The notes: generated by a model not told the origin, from the sequence alone. 5,767 bases of DNA from an uncultured Eubacteriales bacterium (GCA_900554625.1 USHP01000139.1:1-5767), one strand, 5' to 3'. Counted from the stretch's first letter, positions 1 to 5,767 are shown. Made by a program: numbers and translations.

Positions 1-1006
1 CACCAAGGTCAACCTTGATGAGTTGGACTATCTGGCAAAGCGGCTGGACAGCTTTACTGTGGGCGAGTTTTCGCAATTTCAGGCAATGGCTGAAAAGCTG
101 AATCTCGCCAGCATGAAGGATCTCATCAACCTGACCTTTTGTTGTCAGCAGGCAACGGTGATTACGGACTTCACAAATTTACGGGAGATTGGCCGTGACC
201 ACTACATGAACATCCACGGCGGCTGCGCAAGCATGGAAGAATTGGAGCAGTTGGACGGAGAGGAAACCGCCATTCTGCTGATTGAGGACAATGAGGGAAC
301 CGTCACCCGCTATGGCGTGGTCTATGACAACGGCATGCAGCTTTCACAGCTCTATGATGGGAAGCACCTGCCCTGCTATCACTATGAGGCCGATATGACT
401 GCCGTCGGAATATCCTCTCGACAGGAACCGGAGAATAGCAAGAATGTCACCTGGGTCTACCTCCCCGCATCCAAAGGACAAATTGAGCGTGCCATGCAGC
501 GTTCCGGCATTGCTGACCCAAAGGATATGCGCCTCTTTATAGCTGACAGTTCATTCCCAGAGGAAGTGGATGTAGCACTGGACTTCCAGTGCGATAACAT
601 CCACGAACTCAATGAGCTGACGCTGGTTGTGGAGAAGTTTTCGATTCATGACCGCAAGAAGCTGGGGGCAGCAGTAAGCATGGCCAAGCCGGAAAACGCC
701 AGCCAGATCCGCCGTCTGGCGGAAAACATGGATCTGTTTGAATTCGCCCCCGGTGCGCACACCCCCGCGGAGTACGGGAAATACATGATCCAGAAATCCG
801 GCCATTTTGAGTATGACCCCAATCTGGACGAGTTTTATGACTACGAGCGGTATGGCCTGCAGCACATGGACTATCAGTCGGGCGTGTTTACCGACCGAGG
901 CTACATCGCCTATGTTGGCACAGTAGATCTGGAGGAACTGATGGCGGAAGGCCCGGTGGATCAGTGCCAGCGGGAACAGGAGGTTCAGATGGGAGGAATG
1001 GCATGA
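1..1006 (+). CDS. ArdA-like antirestriction protein, 5'-truncated by window edge
   Basis: The frame is open from base 2 to the TGA at 1004-1006, giving 334 visible residues with no start, so the gene begins upstream; the TTG at 23 has no convincing ribosome binding site and lies inside a conserved stretch. ArdA proteins are acidic DNA mimics that bind type I restriction-modification enzymes and protect incoming conjugative DNA. Two ArdA-like units are visible. The first is partial and ends near DFTNLREIGRDHYMNIHGG (about residues 56-74). The second starts near VYLPASKGQIERAM (about 152) and ends with FYDYERYGLQHMDYQSGVF (about 278-296), matching the ArdA pattern of an aromatic/acidic run, then G, then a hydrophobic G-F end. 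The chain is rich in D and E. It overlaps the next gene by ATGA, so the two are probably translationally coupled. The family call rests on remembered ICE relatives and motif resemblance, not on a search; antirestriction activity is inferred. Confidence 0.82.
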   Translation, partial: TKVNLDELDYLAKRLDSFTVGEFSQFQAMAEKLNLASMKDLINLTFCCQQATVITDFTNLREIGRDHYMNIHGGCASMEELEQLDGEETAILLIEDNEGTVTRYGVVYDNGMQLSQLYDGKHLPCYHYEADMTAVGISSRQEPENSKNVTWVYLPASKGQIERAMQRSGIADPKDMRLFIADSSFPEEVDVALDFQCDNIHELNELTLVVEKFSIHDRKKLGAAVSMAKPENASQIRRLAENMDLFEFAPGAHTPAEYGKYMIQKSGHFEYDPNLDEFYDYERYGLQHMDYQSGVFTDRGYIAYVGTVDLEELMAEGPVDQCQREQEVQMGGMA

Positions 1007-2124
1007 TCCAACTCTTTATGAGCCGCAGCGGGAGTTCTGTCATTGTCCCGCTCAATTTGCCCGCATCTCATGGCGCTATGACAGAAGCGTACAGCCAGCT
1101 TGAACAAGCTAACAGAACAGGAAAAACAGAGATCGTTGAGATCAAAAGTGTGATTGCCAACCTGCCGTCATATCTCGGCGGACTCGACCCTGATTCCAGA
1201 ACGCAGCTTGCACAGCTGAATCTGCTTTCGAGCATCATTGCCAAAATGGACTCTCGTGAACGGAGCATCTATGCCGGCGCCTTGGATGGCAACAGCATCA
1301 ATGATCTGAACGATATGATCCGTGTGGCGGAACAGGTATCGGACTACATTCTCATCCCTAATGTCAATTCGGATGTGACGCTTGGCCGGTATGTCGCTGT
1401 TGCCGGCCAGATTCAGGGCGATCCCAGGTTCCCCGAAGCGGCCTGGCCCTACCTGGACTTCGCGAAAATCGGTGCGGAGTACTATGCCGAGCATGGTGGT
1501 GCGTACACCCATGCTGGCTATGTGCTTCTCAAGCAGGATGCCGAACCCGTCAGAGAGAAGGCGGCAAAGATCCGGCTTGACCTCTCCTCCTCCCAAGCGC
1601 AGGCGAGTGTATCGCTTCCGGCATTGAAGGAGGAATTGGAGCGAGTAAAAAAGTTGCTGGGGATCGATTGTTTTGCAGAGGCCGAAATTACCAAGGTTTC
1701 TTTTGCTGTTCCCAATTTGAACGAGTATATTCCCACCACGGGAGTATGCGTGGAAGATGCAAACGAATTGGCTTGGGCAATCGAGGGGATGCAGCTTGAA
1801 GACAGCGAGCTGATGAAATACCTGTCGGTTCTTTCTGTGGAGCAGCCGGAAACCATGCGGGATGCTCTTCGATATGCCATGAATCTGGACGACTATGAGC
1901 GTATCACGGAGGACACCTATGAATATGGCCAAACCGTCCTTCGGCGCATTGGCGCTGATGACGAGCTAATCGATACCATCGACGGGTATATAGATTTTGA
2001 GAAGCTGGGCGAGGACATTATGGCAGAGGAAGGAGTCCGGCGAACCGAGTTCGGCCTGATCCGCCGATGCAGCAGCCCTTTTTCTGAGGAAACACATACG
2101 TTAGAGATGGAATACCTTTCATAA
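1003..2124 (+). CDS. ArdA-like antirestriction protein with two internal units
   Basis: This 373-residue acidic protein starts at ATG 1003, preceded by GGGAGG at 991-996 with 6 bp spacing. A longer frame from GTG 964 exists, but it lacks a good ribosome binding site and would run deep into the upstream gene. The start overlaps the upstream stop as ATGA. Two ArdA-like units are visible: the first has LPASHGAMTEAYSQL (about residues 19-33) and ends with YLDFAKIGAEYYAEHGGAY (150-168); the second has LPALKEELERVKKLLGI (about 205-221) and ends with YIDFEKLGEDIMAEEG (329-344). At about twice the length of classical single-unit ArdA (around 165 residues), it looks like a tandem duplication. The expected role is binding and blocking type I restriction enzymes in the cytoplasm during conjugative entry. 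Activity is inferred; ICEs may carry diverged copies with other DNA-mimic targets. Confidence 0.8.
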   Translation: MIQLFMSRSGSSVIVPLNLPASHGAMTEAYSQLEQANRTGKTEIVEIKSVIANLPSYLGGLDPDSRTQLAQLNLLSSIIAKMDSRERSIYAGALDGNSINDLNDMIRVAEQVSDYILIPNVNSDVTLGRYVAVAGQIQGDPRFPEAAWPYLDFAKIGAEYYAEHGGAYTHAGYVLLKQDAEPVREKAAKIRLDLSSSQAQASVSLPALKEELERVKKLLGIDCFAEAEITKVSFAVPNLNEYIPTTGVCVEDANELAWAIEGMQLEDSELMKYLSVLSVEQPETMRDALRYAMNLDDYERITEDTYEYGQTVLRRIGADDELIDTIDGYIDFEKLGEDIMAEEGVRRTEFGLIRRCSSPFSEETHTLEMEYLS

Positions 2125-2151
2125 TGACTCGGGCAGTCAATTTTCTCTTGG

Positions 2152-2157
2152 TATAAC
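2152..2157 (+). promoter_or_regulatory. Weak candidate extended -10 promoter before the small peptide gene
   Basis: TATAAC at 2152-2157 is preceded by TG at 2149-2150, giving a TGnTATAAC extended -10 pattern that matches the TATAAT consensus at five of six positions. No recognisable -35 box lies 16-18 bp upstream. It would start a transcript near 2164 and serve the peptide gene at 2228 and possibly the 345-residue gene downstream. The spacer has no clear terminator after the ArdA-like gene, so readthrough is equally possible. Confidence 0.25.
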
Positions 2158-2227
2158 TGATGGCTTATATGTTGCTTAAAGTAAAGAATACTGAACAGCA
2201 TCACCTGATGGATTAGGAGGAATGCAA

Positions 2228-2332
2228 ATGAAAAAGAAACTCATGATCTCGGTGGCTTTGCTGGCCGTACTGGGAGCTGCTGTTGTAGGCTATTTTCACT
2301 TCTCTTATAAAAATGTTTTTGACCATGGCTAA
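2228..2332 (+). CDS. Small single-pass membrane peptide, 34 residues, unknown function
   Basis: ATG 2228 follows an ideal AGGAGG (2215-2220) at 7 bp spacing, and the frame closes at TAA 2330-2332. An in-frame ATG at 2222 sits only 1 bp from the ribosome binding site and is a less likely start. The peptide begins with MKKKLMI, continues through a hydrophobic Ala/Val/Leu/Gly run over about residues 6-22, then a short polar tail ending in FDHG. This is a positively charged N-terminus plus one membrane helix, predicting an inner-membrane peptide with its tail outside, or a signal-like sequence. There is no Cys, so it is not a lipoprotein. I do not recognise the family. The strong ribosome binding site and classic membrane-peptide design argue that it is real; it could also be the remnant of a longer secreted protein. 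Confidence 0.6.
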   Translation: MKKKLMISVALLAVLGAAVVGYFHFSYKNVFDHG

Positions 2333-2370
2333 TCTCTCTAAACTGTGGTATGTTGTGTACTTACCAAACG

Positions 2371-2380
2371 AAGGAGGTGA
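2371..2380 (+). promoter_or_regulatory. Near-perfect ribosome binding site of the 345-residue gene
   Basis: AAGGAGGTGA is fully complementary to the canonical 3' end of 16S rRNA (TCACCTCCTT) and lies 6 bp from ATG 2387. It fixes the start of the downstream gene and predicts strong translation if the transcript extends past the hairpin at 2432-2460. Confidence 0.85.
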
Positions 2381-2386
2381 AAAACC

Positions 2387-3424
2387 ATGAAACAGAAACC
2401 TACGAAAAAATGTGAAAACGGTGTTCAGCTGAGGCCCGCTTCCATTGAGGAGGCGGGCCTTTTCTATTCAGAACTGGACCAGAAACAGGATGAAGCTCTG
2501 GGCACAGTTGGTCACATCCGCATGGACTTTGGTTCTGGTGGCAGGGAATTTTGGCATACCTGGTGGCCTCACAACGAGGATCGATTCAATACTTTGGAAT
2601 TCAAGGAAGAACTCCAAGCTATCGTCGACACATTGCGAGCAAACGGGCCGCTAAAAGATCTGGCCTCCATGAGCAACTACTGTCACAAAAACGGCGGGGC
2701 CATCACAGAGGACAGCAGAAGCTTTGGATATGTGGCCGAAACAGACCACTACCGCTACTGTCTCCGCTGTACCCCCACTCCGGGTGATTATCAGGGCTAC
2801 CTATACTGCTATGATAAGCGGCAGCAGGAAATGGCCCAAAAGGACAAGATAGTGGGGCGAGTGACCTTTGCAGATGGGACGGCTCAGGAGTTCACAGACC
2901 CACATCAGTATCTTCAAACTATCAAAGAAGAACTTCCACTCCGCAATACGACCGGATTCAAGCACGAAACGCTTTCTGAAGATCCAGAGATCAAGAAAGC
3001 AGTGGATGATATTCTGTTGGATTTTGCGGGCGAGGAAAATCCTCGACGAACCTGTAACTACGGTTTGACCGAGAAAGGGCTTCAAGCCCTTCGAGATGTG
3101 GCAGATCCGTCCCTCCCCCATTCCTATGCGTGGTTTGTGATGACTGATTGTAACACCCCGCAGGAGCAGCTCCACCGTAACCTTACCCTGGACGAAGCGG
3201 TCGAGCTCTATCAGAACAGCGACCATCCTGAGAAACGGCTTGGTGTCACCAAGGATGACTTCGCAACAGTCGACTTTGTCCGAATGGTGGACGGGGAGCA
3301 GACATTTTTCGGTGACTATCAGAAACTGGAGAGTTTCAAGAACGATCCAACGATTTTCGAGGCAGTAGAACAACTCCATCAGGAGTTGGAGGATATGTCC
3401 CAAGACCAGGGCATGACCATGTAG
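2387..3424 (+). CDS. ICE cargo protein of unknown function (resembles large-polyvalent-protein-associated domains)
   Basis: This is a 345-residue soluble protein with no signal peptide or membrane segment; the start is fixed by the ribosome binding site at 2371-2380. Three blocks stand out. Residues 11-60 (NGVQLRPASIEEA, then GTVGHIRMDFGSGGREFWHTWW) form a Gly/Trp-rich N-terminal block. Residues 90-145 carry several Cys and Tyr (SNYCHKNGG, YRYCLRC, YLYCYD). Residues 155-345 are helical and acidic, including TDPHQYLQTIKEELP, DFAGEENPR and SYAWFVMTDCNTPQEQL. From memory these blocks recur in proteins of Clostridia conjugative elements and resemble the LPD-type domains of large polyvalent proteins, but I cannot assign a numbered family. 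The Cys residues are not arranged as an obvious zinc finger. Its place beside ArdA genes suggests a role in element establishment or anti-defence; that is guilt by association only. Confidence 0.7.
   Translation: MKQKPTKKCENGVQLRPASIEEAGLFYSELDQKQDEALGTVGHIRMDFGSGGREFWHTWWPHNEDRFNTLEFKEELQAIVDTLRANGPLKDLASMSNYCHKNGGAITEDSRSFGYVAETDHYRYCLRCTPTPGDYQGYLYCYDKRQQEMAQKDKIVGRVTFADGTAQEFTDPHQYLQTIKEELPLRNTTGFKHETLSEDPEIKKAVDDILLDFAGEENPRRTCNYGLTEKGLQALRDVADPSLPHSYAWFVMTDCNTPQEQLHRNLTLDEAVELYQNSDHPEKRLGVTKDDFATVDFVRMVDGEQTFFGDYQKLESFKNDPTIFEAVEQLHQELEDMSQDQGMTM
2432..2460 (+). terminator. Terminator-like hairpin inside the 5' coding end
   Basis: AGGCCCGCTTCC (2432-2443) pairs over 12 positions with GGAGGCGGGCCT (2449-2460), including one G-U pair, around a 5-base loop. 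The run TTTT (2460-2463) follows, then C and TATT. It has the shape of an intrinsic terminator but spans codons 16-25 of the 345-residue gene. It could act as an attenuator relieved when ribosomes follow closely, or it may be a by-product of the coding sequence. The stem is seen directly; function is inferred. Confidence 0.4.
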
Positions 3425-3437
3425 TCCAATGGTATTA

Positions 3438-3443
3438 AGTCAA
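3438..3443 (-). promoter_or_regulatory. Candidate -35 box at the right end of the IS110 element
   Basis: TTGACT on the minus strand (five of six to TTGACA) sits a few bases from the proposed right end. In the inserted state no -10 follows it at proper spacing. In a joined right-end/left-end circle it would lie 17 bp from the extended -10 at 5071-5079. Known IS110 elements such as IS621 form a junction promoter in this way. Confidence 0.45.
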
Positions 3444-3520
3444 GAGGGTGATGCAGGAAAAAACGGAGCAAAACGACACGGGAATAACAGGTTAACAAAG
3501 AAAAAGGCAACACCAATCTA

Positions 3521-3553
3521 AGCCCTGCCCCTGAGAATTTTTGAAGCAGGGCT
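3521..3553. repeat. Inverted repeat downstream of the recombinase gene
   Basis: AGCCCTGC (3521-3528) and GCAGGGCT (3546-3553) form a perfect 8-bp stem with a 17-base loop, starting 27 bases past the recombinase stop. No real T run follows on the minus strand (TTAGATTGG), so it is a weak terminator at best. It may be a structural part of the IS right end. Confidence 0.45.
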
Positions 3554-3580
3554 GGAACGTCAGAGCGGCAAGCGGTATGC

Positions 3581-4807
3581 TTAGCCCTCCGGCGGGATAT
3601 ACAGGCGGTTGTCCTTCAGCAGTCGAAAGACCAACCGAACCAGTTTTCTGGCAGTTAAAGCGAGTGCGCGTTTGTGCTGGAACTGGTTGACCTCATGGAA
3701 TTTGAGGTCGTAGTAGCGCCGAAACTCGGAGTCGCATCTTCTCACAGAGTTGGCGGCTTCCAGCAGGTAGTAGCGGAGATAGCGGTTACCAGATTTAATT
3801 AGGTGCGTATGTTCGGCTTCAAAATCGCCGGATTGGTGCTGTGTCCAGACAAGACCGGCGTATTTGGCAACAGAGGCTTGAGCATCAAAACGGTGGATAT
3901 TGCCGATTTCAGCGATGATACCTGCGGAGTAGACCTTGCCAATACCCGGAATGGATGTAAGCGTGTTCGGGATGATTTCAAACTGCTGCTCAATGGCCTT
4001 GTCCAACACCTTGACCTGTTCTTTCAGCGCCCGCATAGAGGCAATCGAAACGGACATTGCCTGATTTACGGTATCGTTCACTGTCTTAGGCAGACGGTAG
4101 GATCCTCTGGCGGCAGACTGTATTGCCTTTGCGGTAGCGCTGGGGTCGGCAAACCTCCCACGGCCAATTTCGCTGATGAAAGCAGTCAGTTCTTCCAGTT
4201 CAGCGTTAGCCAATTCATCCACGGTTTCAAAGCGTTCCATGAGCGCAATGGTGGTGGCACTGGTATTCTGAATGCTCTTATCCTGAGCCATGCCAGAGCA
4301 TTTAAGAAACAGGTAATTGGCAAACCGCTGCTTCTCGCGGGTCAGGTTTTGGATCACATCAAATCTGGCTCTGGTAAGGGTTTGCAGGGCCTTGTAGCGG
4401 TAATCGTCCATGTAGACCTCCCTGGCAATTCTGCCGAAGCGGAGATGGTCGGCAATCACGAAAGCGTCCACCCAGTCGTTCTTCGGCAGGTCGGGATAGG
4501 CATCCTTGAACTTACGCACCTGCTTGGGATTGAGAACATGGATCTTCCGCTGGTAGTGGCCAAGGCCGCCATCTTCCCGGAGCGCATACACAAGGCTGTC
4601 CCCGTAGATGGAAGTGGCCTCCAGCCCTATCACCACATCACTGAGCTGCATGGAGCCGAGCGCCGACACGATTCTCTCTGTCAACAGTTTAGCACCGCCG
4701 AGGTTATTCTGCACGGAAAAACTGGAGTGCTTGCTGCCGTCTGGCTTCATTATGTAGGCTACATTGTTTTTGCTGCTCACATCAATGCCAACGAATAATG
4801 GATTCAT
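3581..4807 (-). CDS. IS110-family transposase (DEDD serine recombinase)
   Basis: This 408-residue protein starts at ATG 4807-4805, preceded by GGAGGTGA (4820-4813) at 5 bp spacing; the frame extends to 4930 but that part is probably noncoding left end. The N-terminal RuvC-like DEDD domain shows FVGIDVSSKNN (Asp9), GLEAT (Glu63), VLNPKQVRKF (91-100) and DWVDAFVIAD (Asp111, Asp114), the spacing expected for the DEDD tetrad. A helical linker (about 140-275) precedes the C-terminal Transposase_20 domain with LTSIPGIGKVYSAGIIAEIG (283-302), YAGLVWTQHQSGD (316-328) and IKSGNRYLRYYLLEAA (337-352). Ser326 in HQSG is the likely catalytic serine by analogy with IS621; this position is inferred. All catalytic landmarks are present with no frameshift, so the enzyme is probably active. 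IS110 enzymes excise a circle and insert it at a target chosen by a bridge RNA. Confidence 0.95.
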   Translation of the reverse strand: MNPLFVGIDVSSKNNVAYIMKPDGSKHSSFSVQNNLGGAKLLTERIVSALGSMQLSDVVIGLEATSIYGDSLVYALREDGGLGHYQRKIHVLNPKQVRKFKDAYPDLPKNDWVDAFVIADHLRFGRIAREVYMDDYRYKALQTLTRARFDVIQNLTREKQRFANYLFLKCSGMAQDKSIQNTSATTIALMERFETVDELANAELEELTAFISEIGRGRFADPSATAKAIQSAARGSYRLPKTVNDTVNQAMSVSIASMRALKEQVKVLDKAIEQQFEIIPNTLTSIPGIGKVYSAGIIAEIGNIHRFDAQASVAKYAGLVWTQHQSGDFEAEHTHLIKSGNRYLRYYLLEAANSVRRCDSEFRRYYDLKFHEVNQFQHKRALALTARKLVRLVFRLLKDNRLYIPPEG

Positions 4808-4904
4808 AATTTTCACCTCCCCACATGGAGATTTCAGGTCAGCAGACTTTGAGATACCCATGATAACCGGAGCATCAGCAACCTCGCGTATCAGAATCAT
4901 TCCA

Positions 4905-5064
4905 GAAAAGGCCAATGCGATATCCCTCACTGCTAAAAGGGCGGCCTTGTTTCCGGCAAACAGCCAATGAGTTTGTAGCTAACTTCCGGCTCAGGGGAAC
5001 AGACTAACTTATGAAGCAGCCTTGCGGCTCAACCAGGAGGTGGAGAACTTGACCCTGCTGTCCC
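4905..5064 (-). ncRNA. Candidate IS110 bridge RNA
   Basis: The noncoding stretch upstream of the recombinase is where IS110-group elements encode the bridge RNA, which pairs with target and donor DNA. From the -10 at 5071-5076 a transcript would start near 5064. Paired segments seen (plus coordinates): 5057-5061 with 5065-5069 at the very 5' end, perhaps only partly transcribed; 5018-5021 with 5026-5029, closing a GCAA tetraloop on the RNA; an alternative larger stem 5013-5020 with 4978-4986; 4948-4952 with 4958-4962; and 4908-4913 with 4943-4948 enclosing 4924-4927 with 4938-4941. The last ends in TTTT (4909-4906), giving about 160 nt, close to the 177 nt I recall for IS621. A 7-base direct repeat CTAACTT (4979-4985, 5004-5010) lies in the middle. 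Guide loops could not be assigned with confidence. Position and structure support it; the ends are approximate. Confidence 0.55.
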
Positions 5065-5070
5065 ACAGCT

Positions 5071-5079
5071 ATTGTATCA
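5071..5079 (-). promoter_or_regulatory. Extended -10 for the candidate bridge RNA
   Basis: On the minus strand TG (5079-5078), A, then TACAAT (5076-5071) fit the TGnTATAAT extended -10 with one mismatch. In the inserted state the -35 position holds a poor match, so basal activity would depend on the extended -10. In the excised circle TTGACT from the right end is placed 17 bp away, giving a near-consensus promoter. Confidence 0.5.
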
Positions 5080-5147
5080 CGGGCATCTCATTGCCTGCTG
5101 ATATCTGAAAATATTAACTTTAATCTTATTATACGAGGAGGTGCAAC

Positions 5148-5767
5148 ATGCAAGTACAAAAAGAATGGTTGGACTTTCTCAGGGAGCAATATCCCAAGGG
5201 GTCTCGCATTCGATTGACGGAAATGAAAGATGATCCCTACGCACTGTCCCCTGGAAGTATGGGGACGCTCAAATATATCGATGATGACGCACAGTTTCAT
5301 ATCAGTTGGGACAACGGCAGTGGCCTTGCCCTCCGGATTGGCGAAGACCGATTCCGCGTTCTGTTACCGGAACCCCAGACTCTGAAATTCTACATGCCTC
5401 TCACCGCTCAACTTTACGGTCGTGACAGCTGGGGAGATCTGGAGGAGTACGGCAACGATTTGAATGGCCGTGATCTGCGAGACTATCAGTCGTGTATTCA
5501 CGAGGCGCTTCTGGAAAACCAGGTGCCGGAGGAAAAAAGTCGCGGCCTTATGCGCTGGTATGACAAACAGGATGGGGTGAATGAAAAAGTTCAGTCCATC
5601 GTGTTTGACGCAGAGAGCCGCGATGGGCAGCTGTGGTGCGTAGCGGAATGCAAGGTAGTAGGCGAACTTCTGCCGGAGGAAAAAGAGGCCCTGGCTGATT
5701 ACATTTCAGGGCAGGCATCGGACGGTTGGGGCGAGGGATTTGAGCAACGGGCCATCGACTTGGAAGA
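5148..5767 (+). CDS. DUF4314-like cargo protein, 3'-truncated by window edge
   Basis: ATG 5148 follows AGGAGGTG (5136-5143) at 4 bp spacing, and the frame stays open for 206 full codons to the window end without a stop. The N-terminal 70 residues resemble DUF4314: PKGSRIRLTEMKDDP, then GTLKYIDDDAQFHISWDNGSG and RIGEDRFRVL, a small beta-rich module common in Clostridia conjugative elements. The rest has a middle block (FYMPLTAQLYGRDSWGDLEEYGND) and a C-terminal part with ESRDGQLWCVAECKVVGEL and SDGWGEGFEQRAIDLE, which I know only as a recurrent ICE sequence without function. There is no signal peptide or membrane segment. It lies about 55 bp from the IS110 left end; whether it keeps its original promoter is unclear. 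The function is unknown; the DUF4314 call is from motif memory. Confidence 0.8.
   Translation, partial: MQVQKEWLDFLREQYPKGSRIRLTEMKDDPYALSPGSMGTLKYIDDDAQFHISWDNGSGLALRIGEDRFRVLLPEPQTLKFYMPLTAQLYGRDSWGDLEEYGNDLNGRDLRDYQSCIHEALLENQVPEEKSRGLMRWYDKQDGVNEKVQSIVFDAESRDGQLWCVAECKVVGELLPEEKEALADYISGQASDGWGEGFEQRAIDLE

Larger units (their letters stand above)
3434..5089 (-). mobile_element. IS110-family insertion sequence
   Basis: A complete-looking element of about 1.66 kb in minus orientation: left end (noncoding, about 280 bp) near 5089, recombinase 4807-3581, and right end (about 150 bp) near 3434. As usual for IS110, no terminal inverted repeats are evident. The proposed ends share ATT on the plus strand (3434-3436 and 5090-5092), which would be the core duplicated at insertion. 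Joining the ends at this ATT puts TTGACT (3443-3438) exactly 17 bp from TACAAT (5076-5071) on the minus strand, a near-consensus promoter. The alternative shared hexamer TATTAA (3433-3438 and 5112-5117) would move the left end outward by about 20 bp and loses this promoter. The presence of the IS is nearly certain; the exact ends are moderately supported. It lies 9 bp after the stop of the 345-residue gene and interrupts no recognised frame. Confidence 0.85.

Noticed and set aside
964..1002. Earlier GTG start for the second ArdA-like gene
   Set aside because: It overlaps the upstream gene by 43 bp without a good ribosome binding site; ATG 1003 has GGGAGG at 6 bp and the typical ATGA coupling.
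1168..1932. 254-residue minus-strand open frame within the second ArdA-like gene
   Set aside because: No ribosome binding site or family resemblance, and it lies opposite a well-supported gene.
3803..4798. 331-residue plus-strand open frame opposite the recombinase
   Set aside because: It is fully antisense to a clear IS110 recombinase, has no ribosome binding site and no recognisable domain, and its length follows from the codon pattern of the real gene.
4808..4930. N-terminal extension of the recombinase by 41 residues
   Set aside because: The frame is open, but the extra residues do not fit the IS110 N-terminus, which begins just before GIDV, and ATG 4807 has a perfect ribosome binding site. 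The stretch is better read as noncoding IS left end.
5049..5077. Outward plus-strand promoter from the IS left end (TTGACC, 17 bp, TTGTAT)
   Set aside because: The -35 is good but the -10 matches only three of six bases, and the region is better explained as the bridge RNA promoter on the other strand.
3433..5117. TATTAA hexamer repeat (3433-3438, 5112-5117) as the IS target duplication
   Set aside because: Kept as an alternative only: an AT-rich hexamer match is likely by chance here, and these ends would not reconstitute a promoter, unlike the ATT choice.
5127..5132. TATTAT as a -10 box for the DUF4314-like gene
   Set aside because: A start about 7 bp downstream would fall inside the ribosome binding site at 5136-5143, and no -35 is visible.

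Overview
The window looks like part of the accessory region of an integrative conjugative element (Tn916/ICE-like) from a Clostridia-type Firmicute, probably a gut anaerobe. This rests on very strong AGGAGG-type ribosome binding sites ahead of the genes, tightly packed co-directional genes, two adjacent ArdA-like antirestriction genes, and small proteins of the kind usually carried as ICE cargo. The taxonomic placement is inference; no rRNA, tRNA or host gene is present.

Layout. Positions 1-2124 hold two translationally coupled ArdA-like genes (stop and start overlap as ATGA at 1003-1006). The first is cut by the left window edge. Between them they carry about four recurring ArdA-like units. 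Positions 2125-2386 hold short spacers and a 34-codon gene for a single-pass membrane peptide (2228-2332). A 345-residue protein of unassigned function, typical of such ICEs, follows at 2387-3424; its 5' coding end contains a strong terminator-like hairpin.

An IS110-family insertion sequence (about 3434-5089) then interrupts the series in the opposite orientation. Its 408-residue DEDD recombinase (3581-4807, minus strand) looks intact. The roughly 280 bp upstream of the recombinase start carry an extended -10 element, several inverted repeats and a terminator-like end, as expected for an IS110 bridge RNA. A -35-like TTGACT at the opposite end of the element would sit exactly 17 bp from this -10 if the ends were joined in a circle. 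This supports both the proposed ends and a promoter that forms only on excision. Beyond the IS, a gene with a DUF4314-like N-terminus starts at 5148 and runs off the right edge.

Together, the plus-strand genes read as an anti-defence/establishment module (ArdA proteins are DNA mimics that block type I restriction enzymes) plus uncharacterised cargo. The IS110 copy lies between genes rather than inside one, so no reading frame seems broken, but it may separate the DUF4314-like gene from upstream transcription. The most interesting signal is the IS110 element with its candidate bridge RNA; the least understood genes are the small membrane peptide and the 345-residue protein.
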